From the NCBI RefSeq assembly GCF_035918015.1, contig NZ_CP109132.1, positions 6,758,001 through 6,822,000 of the forward strand: a stretch of 64,000 nucleotides of DNA, in the 5' to 3' direction. The translations under genes were made by a program, and so were the position numbers. Of this stretch, positions 49,489 to 58,195 are shown in pieces. The DNA comes from Streptomyces sp. NBC_01754. GTDB taxonomy: Bacteria > Actinomycetota > Actinomycetes > Streptomycetales > Streptomycetaceae. Position 1 is the stretch's first letter. Each line of letters begins with the position of its first letter. The notes beneath the pieces were generated by a model. The model was not told the origin of the DNA, did not search any database, and saw only the letters and a program-made list of their open reading frames with translations.

Positions 49489-50499
49489 ATGGAACTGGAC
49501 GCGGACGGACGGACCGTACGGCTGTCCAACCCGGACAAGGTGTATTTCCCGGACAAGGGCTACACCAAGAAGGACGTGGCGGAGTACTTCCTGGCCGTGG
49601 GCCCCGGAATCCTGCGCGCCCTGCGGGAACGACCGACCACCCTCCAGCGGTTCGTCGACGGTGTCGAGGGCGAGTTCTTCTACCAGAAGCGCGCGCCGAA
49701 GAACCTCCCCGACTGGACGCCCACCGCCCGTATCGAGTTCCCCAGCGGGCGGCACGCCGACGAGATGTGCCCCACCGAGCTGGGCGCCGTCCTGTGGGCC
49801 GCCAACCTCGGCACCCTGACCTTCCACCCCTGGCCGGTCCGCCGGACCGACACCGACCACCCGGACGAACTGCGCATCGACCTCGACCCGCAGCCCGGCA
49901 CCGACTACGCCGACGCGGTGCGCGCCGCCCACGAACTGCGCTCCGTCCTGGACGACCACGGGCTGCGCGGCTGGCCCAAGACCTCCGGCGGCCGGGGCCT
50001 CCACGTCTTCGTCCCGATCGTGCCCGAGTGGACCTTCACCCAGGTCCGGCGGGCCGCCATCGCCGCCGGACGCGAGCTGGAGCGCCGGATGCCGGACCGG
50101 GTGACCACCGCCTGGTGGAAGGAGGAGCGCGGCGAGCGGATCTTCGTGGACTACAACCAGACGGCCCGCGACCGCACCATCGCCTCCGCCTACTCCGTAC
50201 GCCCCTTCCCGCACGCCCCCGTCTCCGCCCCGCTGCGCTGGGAGGAGGTGGACGACGTCGAGCCCCGCGACTTCGACATCCGGACCATGCCCCGGCGGTA
50301 CGCCGAGGTGGGCGATCTGCACGCCGACATGGACGAGCACGCCTTCCGGCTCGACGGACTGCTGGAGCTCGCCCGGCGCGACGAGCACGAGCACGAACTC
50401 GGCGACCTGCCCTACCCACCGGACCACCCGAAGATGCCCGGCGAACCCAAGCGGGTGCAGCCCAGCCGCGCCAGGAAAGACGACGGCGGGACGGCGTGA
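49489..50499 (+). CDS. LigD-type NHEJ DNA polymerase/primase
   Basis: 336 residues, a stand-alone archaeo-eukaryotic primase-type polymerase domain like the LigD polymerase module. It contains LSNPDKVYFPDKGYTKKDV (5' phosphate/DNA binding), the catalytic DxD in RIDLDPQPG, the motif TSGGRGLHVFVPI and the third catalytic aspartate in IFVDYNQ. The start at 49489 (MELDADG) has AGGAG five bases upstream; an ATG at 49471 is an alternative. In Mycobacterium polymerase and ligase are fused; here they are separate divergent genes. The stop overlaps the next gene (GTGA). Confidence 0.92.
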   Translation: MELDADGRTVRLSNPDKVYFPDKGYTKKDVAEYFLAVGPGILRALRERPTTLQRFVDGVEGEFFYQKRAPKNLPDWTPTARIEFPSGRHADEMCPTELGAVLWAANLGTLTFHPWPVRRTDTDHPDELRIDLDPQPGTDYADAVRAAHELRSVLDDHGLRGWPKTSGGRGLHVFVPIVPEWTFTQVRRAAIAAGRELERRMPDRVTTAWWKEERGERIFVDYNQTARDRTIASAYSVRPFPHAPVSAPLRWEEVDDVEPRDFDIRTMPRRYAEVGDLHADMDEHAFRLDGLLELARRDEHEHELGDLPYPPDHPKMPGEPKRVQPSRARKDDGGTA

Positions 50500-51575
50500 G
50501 CCGGGACAGCGCCGACGGGCGGCCGCCACACGGGGCGCACGGCAGACCGCCGACCCGGCGCGAGAAGTGGGAGACGCTCAAGAAGTCGCCCTACGTCCCG
50601 GCCGTGGTGCTGCTCTTCATCCTCGCCGCGGCGGCCGGGCTCTTCGCCGGCTCGTACACCTACGCGATGGCCAACCCCACCCCCCACCGGATCCCGGCGG
50701 CCGTCGTCGAGGGCGGCAGGACGCCGCACACGGCTCAGTTCGTCGATGGGATGCAGAAGGCGCTCGACGCGTCCCTCGAACTCCACCGCTACCCGGACCG
50801 GAAGCAGGCGCGGGCGGCGCTGGAGGAGCAGAAGGTCTTCGTCATCCTGCGGAGCGACGGCGACGCCGTGGTGATGGAGCTCGCCGCGGCCTCCGGGGCC
50901 ACCGTCGCCGAACTCCTCGGCGACACCGGGGTGAAGGTCGCCCACCGCATCGATGTCCCCCTCACGGTCACGGACGTCAAACCGCTCCCGAAGGGCGACC
51001 CGCGCGGTCTCGCCCTCTTCTACATCTCGCTGGCCGCCGTCATCATCGGCTTCGTCGGGGCGATCCAGCTGAGCGTGCAGGCCTCCGCGCTGCTCCCGCT
51101 GGAGCGGATCCTGTTCACCGCGGGCTACGCCCTGCTCGGCGGGTTCACCATCGCGGCCGTCGTGGACTGGGTGCTCGGCGCGGTCCATCTGCCGTTCGTG
51201 GAGTCCTGGCTGATCCTGGCGCTCACGATGTTCACCTCCGGCATGGTGTTCACCATGTTCAACACCCTGATCGGCCGCTGGGCGATGATCCCCACCTGGG
51301 GCGTCATGGTGCTGCTCGGCAACCCCTCCTCCGGCGGCGCGGTGTCCTGGCCGCTGCTGCCCTCGCTGCTCGGGCACATCGGCCGCTGGCTGCCGCCCGG
51401 CGCCTCGGTCAACGCCCAGCACACGGCGGTCTACTACCAGGGCCACCAGTACGTCTTCCCCTACCTGGTGCTGGGGGCCTGGTCGCTGGTCTCCTGCACC
51501 GTCTTCTGGGTCTGGCGGCACCGGCACCCAGGAGGCCGTGACCACATGCCCGAGCACGCGGCCACGGCCTCCTGA
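50496..51575 (+). CDS. Polytopic membrane protein (ABC-2/YhgE-like)
   Basis: 359 residues: a membrane helix near residues 35-57, an extracytoplasmic domain (about 60-170; residues such as VVEGGRTPHTAQFVDGMQKA), then five hydrophobic helices (about 175-345), the layout of ABC-2-type permeases and YhgE/Pip-like proteins. No ATPase gene is adjacent, so it may act alone or with an unlinked ATPase. The GTG at 50496 overlaps the polymerase stop by 4 bp, so co-translation with a DNA-repair gene is odd and may just reflect operon compaction. Role unknown. Confidence 0.75.
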   Translation: MSRDSADGRPPHGAHGRPPTRREKWETLKKSPYVPAVVLLFILAAAAGLFAGSYTYAMANPTPHRIPAAVVEGGRTPHTAQFVDGMQKALDASLELHRYPDRKQARAALEEQKVFVILRSDGDAVVMELAAASGATVAELLGDTGVKVAHRIDVPLTVTDVKPLPKGDPRGLALFYISLAAVIIGFVGAIQLSVQASALLPLERILFTAGYALLGGFTIAAVVDWVLGAVHLPFVESWLILALTMFTSGMVFTMFNTLIGRWAMIPTWGVMVLLGNPSSGGAVSWPLLPSLLGHIGRWLPPGASVNAQHTAVYYQGHQYVFPYLVLGAWSLVSCTVFWVWRHRHPGGRDHMPEHAATAS

Positions 51576-51588
51576 CCCCTCGCCGCCG

Positions 51589-53823
51589 CTACAGCTCCCT
51601 GATCCGGATGTCCCGGTAGGAGACGACGTCCGTGGTGCTGTGGACCTGGAGCCCGATGTGGCCGGAGGCGTAACGCCTGCCGTCGGTGCCCGGGTCGTCG
51701 CCGCGCGGCGGCTCGAACTCCTGGCCGCCGTTGTTGTCGAACTCGTTGATCAGGACACCGTTGCGGTAGATCTCGTAGTGCTGGTCCACCACCCGGACCT
51801 CGTAGTCGTTCCAGGTGCCCTTGGGGGTGACGCCGGCGCCGCCGAGGCCCACCCGGTCGAAGCCGTAGACCGACCCCGTCTTGTACATGTCGCCGTCCGG
51901 CCGGTCGTTGACCTGGATCTCATGGCCGTACTTGATGGCGACCCACTCCGGACGCGACTCCTCCGGGTGGTCGTGGACGTAGGGGAAGCGGACGAAGACG
52001 CCACCGTTGGCGTTGCCCGTGCCGGGGGCGTCGTCCCGCCACTGGAGCTTGAGCGAGAAGTCCCCGTACTGGCGGGACGGGAGCCACAGCATGCCCATAC
52101 CGTCCACCGTGGTCGAGCTGGTGATCGAGCCCTCCTCCTCGTTCAGGGAGAACTGCCCGCCACCGACCTGCTCCCACTTCGCGAGGGAGCCCGCCGTGCC
52201 GTCGAAGAGCTTGCGGTAGCCCTCGTCCTGGCCCGGCCTGCCGATGCCGGACTCCTTGGCCGCCTGGTAGATCTTCTTGTGCTCACGGCTGTCGATGACC
52301 CCGTCGGCCAGCAGTTTGTCGAGGACGGTGTCGACGTGCTTGAGGAACAGGGCGTGCGAGGACCAGTCCTTCTCGTCCTCGATCAGCTCGTTGACCGTGC
52401 AGCGGTTGCCGGTGAGCCGGTTGGGCACCCCGGTGTCGACCGTGCCGACGATCACCGTGAGGCGCTCGTCGAACTCCGGGCAGTTCGGCGCCGGGACGCC
52501 GCCGCCGGCGGCGACGGTGAAGGACGCCCGCTTCGCCTCGGAGGTGTTGCCCGCCTTGTCCGTCGCCCGGTGGGCGACGGTGTGGTGGCCGACCCGGTCG
52601 ACGATCACCGGCGCGGTGTACGCCAGGTACGGTCCGCCGTCCAGGGAGTACTCGACCTCGTCCACCCCGGAGTCGTCGTCGGTCGCGGTGACCGTGGCCT
52701 CGGCGCCGGTGATGTAGGCGCCGTCCGAGTTCTTGTCACCGGTCACCTTCAGCGAGGTCTCCGGCGGCGTCCTGTCCTGCGACGGGGGCTCGACGACGGT
52801 GAACTCCACCGCCTTCCCGGCCGCCGCGTTGCCGGCCCGGTCGGTGGCCCGGTAGCGGACCGTGTGCTCGCCCACCTCGTGCACCATCACCGGCGCGGTG
52901 TAGGTCTGCCAGAGGCCGTCAGTGCCGAGCGCGTACTCGATGGTGTTGACACCGGAGCCGGTGTCGGAGGCGGTCACGGTCACCGTGGCCATCCCCAGGT
53001 AGGCGCCCGCGTCGTCCTGCTCGCCCGAGACGGTCGCCGAGGTCTCCGGCGGCGTCTCGTCGTCGCTGGGCGGTGCGGCGACCGCGAAGGCGACGGACTT
53101 CTCCTCCGCCGCGTTGCCGGCCTTGTCGGTGGCCCGGTAGCGGACCGTGTGCGTGCCTACCTCGTCCACCACGACGGGCGCGGTGTACGGCTGCCACTCG
53201 CCGTCCTCCCCGAGGGCGTACTGGACGGTGTCCACGCCCGAACCGGCGTCGGTCGCCGCCACGGTGACGGTCGCCTGGCCGATGTACGCTCCGTCGGCGT
53301 CCTGGTCGCCGTCCACCGTCGCCGAGGTCTCCGGGGCGGTGGTGTCCTCACCGCCGCCGCCGTCCTCGGTGACGGTCAGGACGCCCTGCATGGCCAGGTG
53401 GCCGGGGATCGTGCAGTGGTAGAAGTACTTGCCGGGCGTCAGGGTGACCTCGACGCTGTGCCTGCCGCCCTCGCTGTCACCGGGGTCGGCCAGGATGTTG
53501 ACCTGGACGTCGCTGTTGTACTCCGGGTCCGAGACGCCGAAGGTCAGCGTGTGCGGCATGCTCGTGGTGTTGCCCGTGGCCTCGCTGTTCTCGAAGACGA
53601 GCGTCGCGGCGCCGGCCACCGCCGTCGCGGGAGCCGTCAGATAGCGGTCGATGGGGTCGCCCGCCGTCCACGTGAGGACCTGGCCGGCCGCCTTCGCGGA
53701 GCCGCCCTGTCCGTACGCGGCCGTCGAGGTGAGGCCCAGGACCATCAGGAACGATCCGAGCAGGGCGAGCCACCAGCGGGCGGGCCCGTGCCGCCGACGC
53801 GCGAGGAGTGAAGGGTGTCTCAC
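51589..53823 (-). CDS. Secreted cupredoxin / Ig-like repeats / DUF1080 protein
   Basis: 744 residues. Signal peptide or anchor (about 10-38); cupredoxin domain (about 40-160) with type-1 copper ligands in MPHTLTF and YHCTIPGHLAMQG (His, Cys, His, Met); three OmpL47/Ig-like repeats of about 95 residues, each opening with a PPETSxxV-type motif and closing with RYRATDxAGN; a linker with cysteines; then a C-terminal DUF1080 (3-keto-disaccharide hydrolase / lectin-like) domain (about 540-744; KLFDGTAGSLAKWEQVGGG). The GTG overlaps the stop of the upstream gene (GTGA). Probably oxidises or binds an extracellular glycan together with the ThuA/GSDH protein. Confidence 0.88.
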   Translation of the reverse strand: MRHPSLLARRRHGPARWWLALLGSFLMVLGLTSTAAYGQGGSAKAAGQVLTWTAGDPIDRYLTAPATAVAGAATLVFENSEATGNTTSMPHTLTFGVSDPEYNSDVQVNILADPGDSEGGRHSVEVTLTPGKYFYHCTIPGHLAMQGVLTVTEDGGGGEDTTAPETSATVDGDQDADGAYIGQATVTVAATDAGSGVDTVQYALGEDGEWQPYTAPVVVDEVGTHTVRYRATDKAGNAAEEKSVAFAVAAPPSDDETPPETSATVSGEQDDAGAYLGMATVTVTASDTGSGVNTIEYALGTDGLWQTYTAPVMVHEVGEHTVRYRATDRAGNAAAGKAVEFTVVEPPSQDRTPPETSLKVTGDKNSDGAYITGAEATVTATDDDSGVDEVEYSLDGGPYLAYTAPVIVDRVGHHTVAHRATDKAGNTSEAKRASFTVAAGGGVPAPNCPEFDERLTVIVGTVDTGVPNRLTGNRCTVNELIEDEKDWSSHALFLKHVDTVLDKLLADGVIDSREHKKIYQAAKESGIGRPGQDEGYRKLFDGTAGSLAKWEQVGGGQFSLNEEEGSITSSTTVDGMGMLWLPSRQYGDFSLKLQWRDDAPGTGNANGGVFVRFPYVHDHPEESRPEWVAIKYGHEIQVNDRPDGDMYKTGSVYGFDRVGLGGAGVTPKGTWNDYEVRVVDQHYEIYRNGVLINEFDNNGGQEFEPPRGDDPGTDGRRYASGHIGLQVHSTTDVVSYRDIRIREL

Positions 53824-56318
53824 TGCGCTTCCGCCTTCCTGGCCAGTTCGGCGGCGGCCGGGGTCGGGCCGCCGCCCGTGTAGGTCACGCGCCACAGCGC
53901 GGACTTGGAGTCGGAGGTGAAGAAGCCGCGCCCGTAGTCCTGGACGTAGAGCGAACCGTCCGGGGCGAACTTCCAGTCCATCAGGTTGCGGATGCCGTCC
54001 TCGCCCACCGGGACGATCCTCCTCAGCGACTCGGCGTGGACGGGCAGACCGCCCTTGCCGGCCGTCTTCGGATCGGTGAGCACCGCGTGGCGCGGCTGGG
54101 TGTCGTCGTAGAAGTCGCCGACGAACCACTTGCCGTCCCAGTAGGCGGGCCACTTCGCGGCGCTGTCGCTGTCCGCGTCGTAGCGGTAGACCGGGCCGTT
54201 CATGGTGGCCTGGCCGCCGCCCTTGAGCCAGGGCAGCAGCTCCGTCTGCTCGTCCGTCTTGTAGCTCGGGACGCCGTTCTCGTCCCGCGGGTAGTCCACG
54301 CCGCCGCCCTGGGGCGAGTACCAGATGGTGTTGCCGGTCACCGGCGGGAGTTCGACCAGCCCGTCGTTGTTCGGCGACTCGTTCTTCGGCGCGTCGCAGT
54401 CGTACCAGCCCAGCGGCGTCGTCGGGTCGGGCAGGTTGCGGTCGCGGTAGGGCTGCTTGTTGCCCATGCAGTACGGCCAGCCCTGGTTGCCGGCCTGGGT
54501 GATCGCGGCGAACGTGTCGTACTTGGCGGGCCCCCAAGTGGTGCTGGGCTCGCCGGCGTCCGGGCCGACCCAGCCCGCGTACAGGGTGTCCGTCGCCGGG
54601 TCCACGGAGATCCGGGCCGGGTTGCGCACGCCCATCACGTAGATCTCGCCGCGGGTCTTGCCACCACCCTCGTCCGGCTCCTCACCGGTGAAGAGGTTGC
54701 CCTTCGGGAGGGAGTAGGTGCCGTCGTCCTCGGGGTGGATCCGCAGGATCTTGCCGTTGAGGTTGTTGGTGTTGCCCGCGGTGCGACGGGCGTCCGAGAA
54801 GGACACGCCCCTGAAGTTCGGCTCGGGGTTGTTTCCGGAGTAACCGTCGCTGAACTGGGACGAGTTGTTGTCTCCGGTGGCGATGTAGAGGTTGCCCTCC
54901 GAGTCCCAGGCCATGCCGCCGCCCGCGTGGCAGCAGCTGTGGATCTGGACCGGCCAGTCCAGCAGCACCTTCTCGGAGGACAGGTCCAGCTCGTCCGTGG
55001 CGCGGTCGAGGGTGAAGCGGGAGACCTGACGCATCGCCATGTGCGTGTCGCGGTTGATCCTGGAGTGCGGTGTGTAGTGCAGGTACATCCAGCCGTTGGT
55101 GGCGAAGTCCGGGTCCAGCTCGATGCCGAGCAGGCCTTCCTCCACCTTGACCAGTTCGTCGCCGCCGCCCTTGTTGCCGAAGACGTCCAGGGCGCCGACG
55201 AGGGTCGACTTCTTCGTCGCCGGGTCGTAGACGTGGATCTCGCCCCTGCCCCGGCCGATGTCCGGGTCGTTCCAGTCGGTGACCACGGGGACACTGCTGT
55301 CCGTGCCGCCGCGTCCGATGGAGAAGACCCGCCCGTCGTCCGCGGTCACCAGGCCGTGCGGCTCCCCGATCTGGTCGTTCTCTCCGGGCTGGTTGGGCTG
55401 GGTGAGGCGCTCGGCCGTGTAGTGGGAGTCGATGGTGGCCTTGCAGTCGGCCTGCGAGAGACGGGTCGTCCAGGCCAGCGCGCCGCGCAGATGGTCGCGG
55501 AAGTCGGTCTCGGCGAAGCTCGCCGCCGTACCGCCCATGGCCGTGTAGAAGGACCGGCCGCCGTCGTAGTCACGGCACCAGGAGACCGGGTGGTCCCAGC
55601 CGTTGGCGCTCTCGCCCGGGGAGTAGGTCAGCTCGCGGACCCGGGCCACGGTGTGCACGTCGCCGGAGGGGTTGTCCTTCCAGTTCAGCCATGTGTCGGG
55701 GCGCTTCCACTCCGGCGGCAGGTTCCTGGTCGCCGGGTGGAGCCGGTCGCCGACCTCCACCGTGGCACGCTGGACGGCCGTCGGACTGTCCGCGGCCGGA
55801 CGCGCCCCCACCAGGCCGGTGAACCAGTCGGAGTACGGCTCGGTGCGCGCCGCGTCATGGATGCCGAGGAAACCACCGCCGGCCTCCATGTACGCCTCCA
55901 GACCCGCCTCCTGCTCCGGGTCCAGGACGTCACCGCCGCCGGTCAGGAAGACCACCGCGTTGAAGGTGCCGAGCTTCCTGCCGTTGGTGAAGACCGCGGG
56001 GTCGTCGGTGGCGACCGTCTCGAAGCGTCCCCCGGCCGGACCGCTGAGCCCGATCTTCTCGATGGCCGCGATGCCCGCGTCCACGGTGGGCGGCTCCTCG
56101 CCCGCCGACGCGTGGAAGACGAGCACCCTGACGTCGTCCTGGCCCGGGGGCGAGGGAAGGGACAACGTTGTCGCCACCCGCTCCTTCAGCCCCGGGTCGA
56201 TATCGGGCCTGGCACTGGCGGTGTTACCGCCCAGCAGGGACGCGGTCAGTGCTCCTACGGCCACGGCCGATGCGAGGCCGCGTCGTGATCTGGACCTGTG
56301 ATGCGGTGTGCGCTGCAT
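53820..56318 (-). CDS. Secreted ThuA + glucose/sorbosone dehydrogenase-like protein
   Basis: 832 residues. Signal peptide (about 1-37), ThuA-like domain (about 50-265; VRVLVFHASAG, then GGGFLGIHDAARTE), and a six-bladed glucose/sorbosone-dehydrogenase-type propeller (about 290-825) with GLVTADDGRVFSIGRGG, GLLGIELDPDFATNGWMYLH and HAGGGMAWDSEGNLYIATGD. GSDH propellers usually carry PQQ. Expected substrate: a sugar or polysaccharide outside the cell. I chose the ATG at 56318 (MQRTPHHRSRSRR gives a normal basic signal peptide); a GTG 4 codons earlier is an alternative. First gene of a two-gene operon; the laccase is divergent. Confidence 0.87.
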   Translation of the reverse strand: MQRTPHHRSRSRRGLASAVAVGALTASLLGGNTASARPDIDPGLKERVATTLSLPSPPGQDDVRVLVFHASAGEEPPTVDAGIAAIEKIGLSGPAGGRFETVATDDPAVFTNGRKLGTFNAVVFLTGGGDVLDPEQEAGLEAYMEAGGGFLGIHDAARTEPYSDWFTGLVGARPAADSPTAVQRATVEVGDRLHPATRNLPPEWKRPDTWLNWKDNPSGDVHTVARVRELTYSPGESANGWDHPVSWCRDYDGGRSFYTAMGGTAASFAETDFRDHLRGALAWTTRLSQADCKATIDSHYTAERLTQPNQPGENDQIGEPHGLVTADDGRVFSIGRGGTDSSVPVVTDWNDPDIGRGRGEIHVYDPATKKSTLVGALDVFGNKGGGDELVKVEEGLLGIELDPDFATNGWMYLHYTPHSRINRDTHMAMRQVSRFTLDRATDELDLSSEKVLLDWPVQIHSCCHAGGGMAWDSEGNLYIATGDNNSSQFSDGYSGNNPEPNFRGVSFSDARRTAGNTNNLNGKILRIHPEDDGTYSLPKGNLFTGEEPDEGGGKTRGEIYVMGVRNPARISVDPATDTLYAGWVGPDAGEPSTTWGPAKYDTFAAITQAGNQGWPYCMGNKQPYRDRNLPDPTTPLGWYDCDAPKNESPNNDGLVELPPVTGNTIWYSPQGGGVDYPRDENGVPSYKTDEQTELLPWLKGGGQATMNGPVYRYDADSDSAAKWPAYWDGKWFVGDFYDDTQPRHAVLTDPKTAGKGGLPVHAESLRRIVPVGEDGIRNLMDWKFAPDGSLYVQDYGRGFFTSDSKSALWRVTYTGGGPTPAAAELARKAEAQ

Positions 56319-56387
56319 GTGGTCACCCACCCCTCTTTGGTCGCTTCCTGGGTCACGGCGTCTGCGTACTCACTGCGACAGCGCTCG

Positions 56388-56416
56388 AAGCTAGACCTCT
56401 TTTCGTGGCGCGCCAA
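56388..56416 (-). promoter_or_regulatory. Candidate promoter of ThuA/GSDH operon
   Basis: Minus strand TTGGCG (56416-56411), 17-bp spacer, TAGCTT (56393-56388), giving a leader of about 65 bases before the ATG at 56318. It lies in the 221-bp region shared with the laccase. Confidence 0.5.
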
Positions 56417-56539
56417 TAGGTACAGCGGCAATCCGACGAACTTTGTCCTGAGTGTGGATAAACGAAGATCCCGCCGCTACGGTGTGGCCCGACCCGAGGA
56501 GCGGCCCGTCAGTTTCCGTAGCGCAGTGGGGAGTTCGAC

Positions 56540-57541
56540 ATGGACCGAAGGACCTTCAACCGGCGCCTGCTGGTGGGCGGCTCAGTGGCGGCGGCGACCG
56601 GGGTGACATCGATGTCGCTCTCCACGGTCCAGGCCGCGCCCGCACGGGCAGCCGTGGCGGACCCGCCGAAGACCGCGCCGGCGGGCGGGGTGGTACGCCA
56701 TCTCAGGATGTACGCCGAGAAACTGGCGGGCGGTCAGCTCGGCTACGGCCTGGAGAAGGGCAAGGCGTCGGTGCCCGGGCCCCTCATCGAGATCAACGAG
56801 GGCGACACGCTGCACATCGAGTTCGAGAACCTCACGGACGGCGACGTCAGCCTCCATGTCCACGGGGTCGACCACGACGTCGCCGGCGACGGCACCCGGT
56901 TGAACCGCAGCCACGTCGAACCGGGCGCCACCCGGACCTACACCTGGCGCACCCACGCCCCCGGACGCCGGAAGGACGGCACCTGGCAGGCGGGCAGCGC
57001 GGGTTACTGGCACTACCACGACCACGTCGTGGGCACCGACCACGGCACCGGAGGCATCCGCCAGGGGCTCTACGGGCCGCTCGTCGTCCGGCGGGAGGGG
57101 GACGTCCTGCCGGACCGCACGATCACCATCGTCTTCAACGACATGACGATCAACAACAAGCCCGCCGACGCCAGTCCGGACTTCGAGGCGACGGTCGGCG
57201 ACCGGCTCGAGGTCGTGATGATCACGCACGGGGAGTACTACCACACCTTCCACATCCACGGGCATCGCTGGGCCGACAACCGCACCGGCCTGCTCACCGG
57301 GCCCGAGGACCCGAGCCGGGTGGTCGACACGAAGATCTGCGGACCGGCGGAGTCCTTCGGCTTCCAGGTCATCGCGGGCGAGCACGTGGGGGCCGGCGCC
57401 TGGATGTATCACTGCCATGTGCAGAGCCATTCGGACCAGGGCATGGCCGGACTGCTGCTGGTCGCGAAACCCGACGGCACGGTCCCCGGGTACGACCCGG
57501 CCCACCACGCGTCCGGTACGGCGGGGGAGCACACCCACTGA
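56540..57541 (+). CDS. Two-domain small laccase (multicopper oxidase)
   Basis: 333 residues, the size of Streptomyces SLAC-type enzymes. Tat signal peptide with RRTFNRRLL at residues 3-11. Copper ligands: HVHG (about 110), HYHDH (about 158), HTFHIHGH (about 236) and the C-terminal [12 protein letters not shown], which includes the type-1 Cys and Met ligand. Trimeric secreted oxidase of phenols and lignin-like compounds with O2 reduction. GGGGAG precedes the ATG at 56540. Divergent from the cupredoxin/GSDH operon, suggesting a shared copper-dependent extracellular oxidation function. Confidence 0.95.
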   Translation: MDRRTFNRRLLVGGSVAAATGVTSMSLSTVQAAPARAAVADPPKTAPAGGVVRHLRMYAEKLAGGQLGYGLEKGKASVPGPLIEINEGDTLHIEFENLTDGDVSLHVHGVDHDVAGDGTRLNRSHVEPGATRTYTWRTHAPGRRKDGTWQAGSAGYWHYHDHVVGTDHGTGGIRQGLYGPLVVRREGDVLPDRTITIVFNDMTINNKPADASPDFEATVGDRLEVVMITHGEYYHTFHIHGHRWADNRTGLLTGPEDPSRVVDTKICGPAESFGFQVIAGEHVGAGAWMYHCHVQSHSDQGMAGLLLVAKPDGTVPGYDPAHHASGTAGEHTH

Positions 57542-57572
57542 GCGGGCGGGCGCGTCCGCGGGAGACGGGCGC

Positions 57573-58148
57573 TCAGCGCTCCCGCGCACCGTCGCCGAGG
57601 TGGGAGCGGCGGGCCTCCCGGTCGAAGATGCCCAGCATGTCGGCCGGACCGCCGACGGCACCCACCGCGTGCGGGAGCATCGTCGGGAACTCCGCGGCCT
57701 GGCCCTCCTCGACCCGCAGCCGGCGTTCCCCCAGCAACAGCACGACCGTGCCGGAGAGCACCGTGAACCACTCCCGCCCGGGGTGCGCCTTCAGCGCCGA
57801 GGGGCCCTCGGGAGGCGGTCCGGTCAGGCGCATGCGGGCCACCGTGACCCCCGGCTCGTGGCGCAGGGCCCACTGCGTCAGGCCGCGCGCCTGGTCGTAG
57901 GTGGGCTGGGACACGACGTCGTCGGGGGCGGTCTCGACGAGCTGGTCCAGCGAGGTGTCCAGGGCCCGGGCGATCACCGTGAGCTGGTCGAGCGCGAGCC
58001 GCCGGTGCCCGGTCTCGATCCGGCTCAGCGTGGAGGGGCTGACACGGCACCGGACGGCCAGGTCGTCGAGCGACCAGCCGTGGGCGACCCGCAGGGCCCT
58101 GATGCGCTTGCGTACGAGGCTGTCGATGCCGCCACCTTCTTGCGTCAT
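57573..58148 (-). CDS. XRE-cupin transcriptional regulator
   Basis: 191 residues: N-terminal XRE helix-turn-helix (about 10-65; RKRIRALRVAHGWSLDDLAV then SPSTLSRIETGHRRL) and a C-terminal cupin (about 105-185; REWFTVLSGTVVLLLGERRL). Cupin-XRE proteins sense small ligands. The ATG at 58148 has no ribosome site but a -10 (TAAGCT) 7 bases upstream, so it is probably leaderless. The start region is only 47 bp from the divergent methyltransferase start. It is convergent with the laccase gene. Confidence 0.9.
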   Translation of the reverse strand: MTQEGGGIDSLVRKRIRALRVAHGWSLDDLAVRCRVSPSTLSRIETGHRRLALDQLTVIARALDTSLDQLVETAPDDVVSQPTYDQARGLTQWALRHEPGVTVARMRLTGPPPEGPSALKAHPGREWFTVLSGTVVLLLGERRLRVEEGQAAEFPTMLPHAVGAVGGPADMLGIFDREARRSHLGDGARER

Positions 58149-58155
58149 GGGCAAG

Positions 58156-58188
58156 AGCTTATGCTTCTGCCGCACGCTCTCGTACGGT
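58156..58188. promoter_or_regulatory. Back-to-back leaderless promoters, regulator/methyltransferase
   Basis: Minus strand -10 TAAGCT (58161-58156), 7 bases before the regulator ATG; plus strand -10 TACGGT (58183-58188), 7 bases before the methyltransferase ATG. The two starts are 47 bp apart, so one operator could control both. Confidence 0.45.
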
Positions 58189-58195
58189 CGGCCTC

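Noticed and set aside
47565..51575. A 1336-codon open frame on the plus strand
   Set aside because: It runs through the transglycosylase in another frame and the antisense of the ligase and polymerase. Only the part from 50496 has a plausible start, overlap and protein features. Long spurious frames are expected at this G+C content.
51538..56288. Two very long plus-strand frames (51538-53811 and 53808-56288) opposite the DUF1080 and ThuA/GSDH genes
   Set aside because: Their translations are Arg/Val/Gly-rich with no motifs, while the minus strand shows signal peptides, copper ligands and family motifs. They are antisense shadows.
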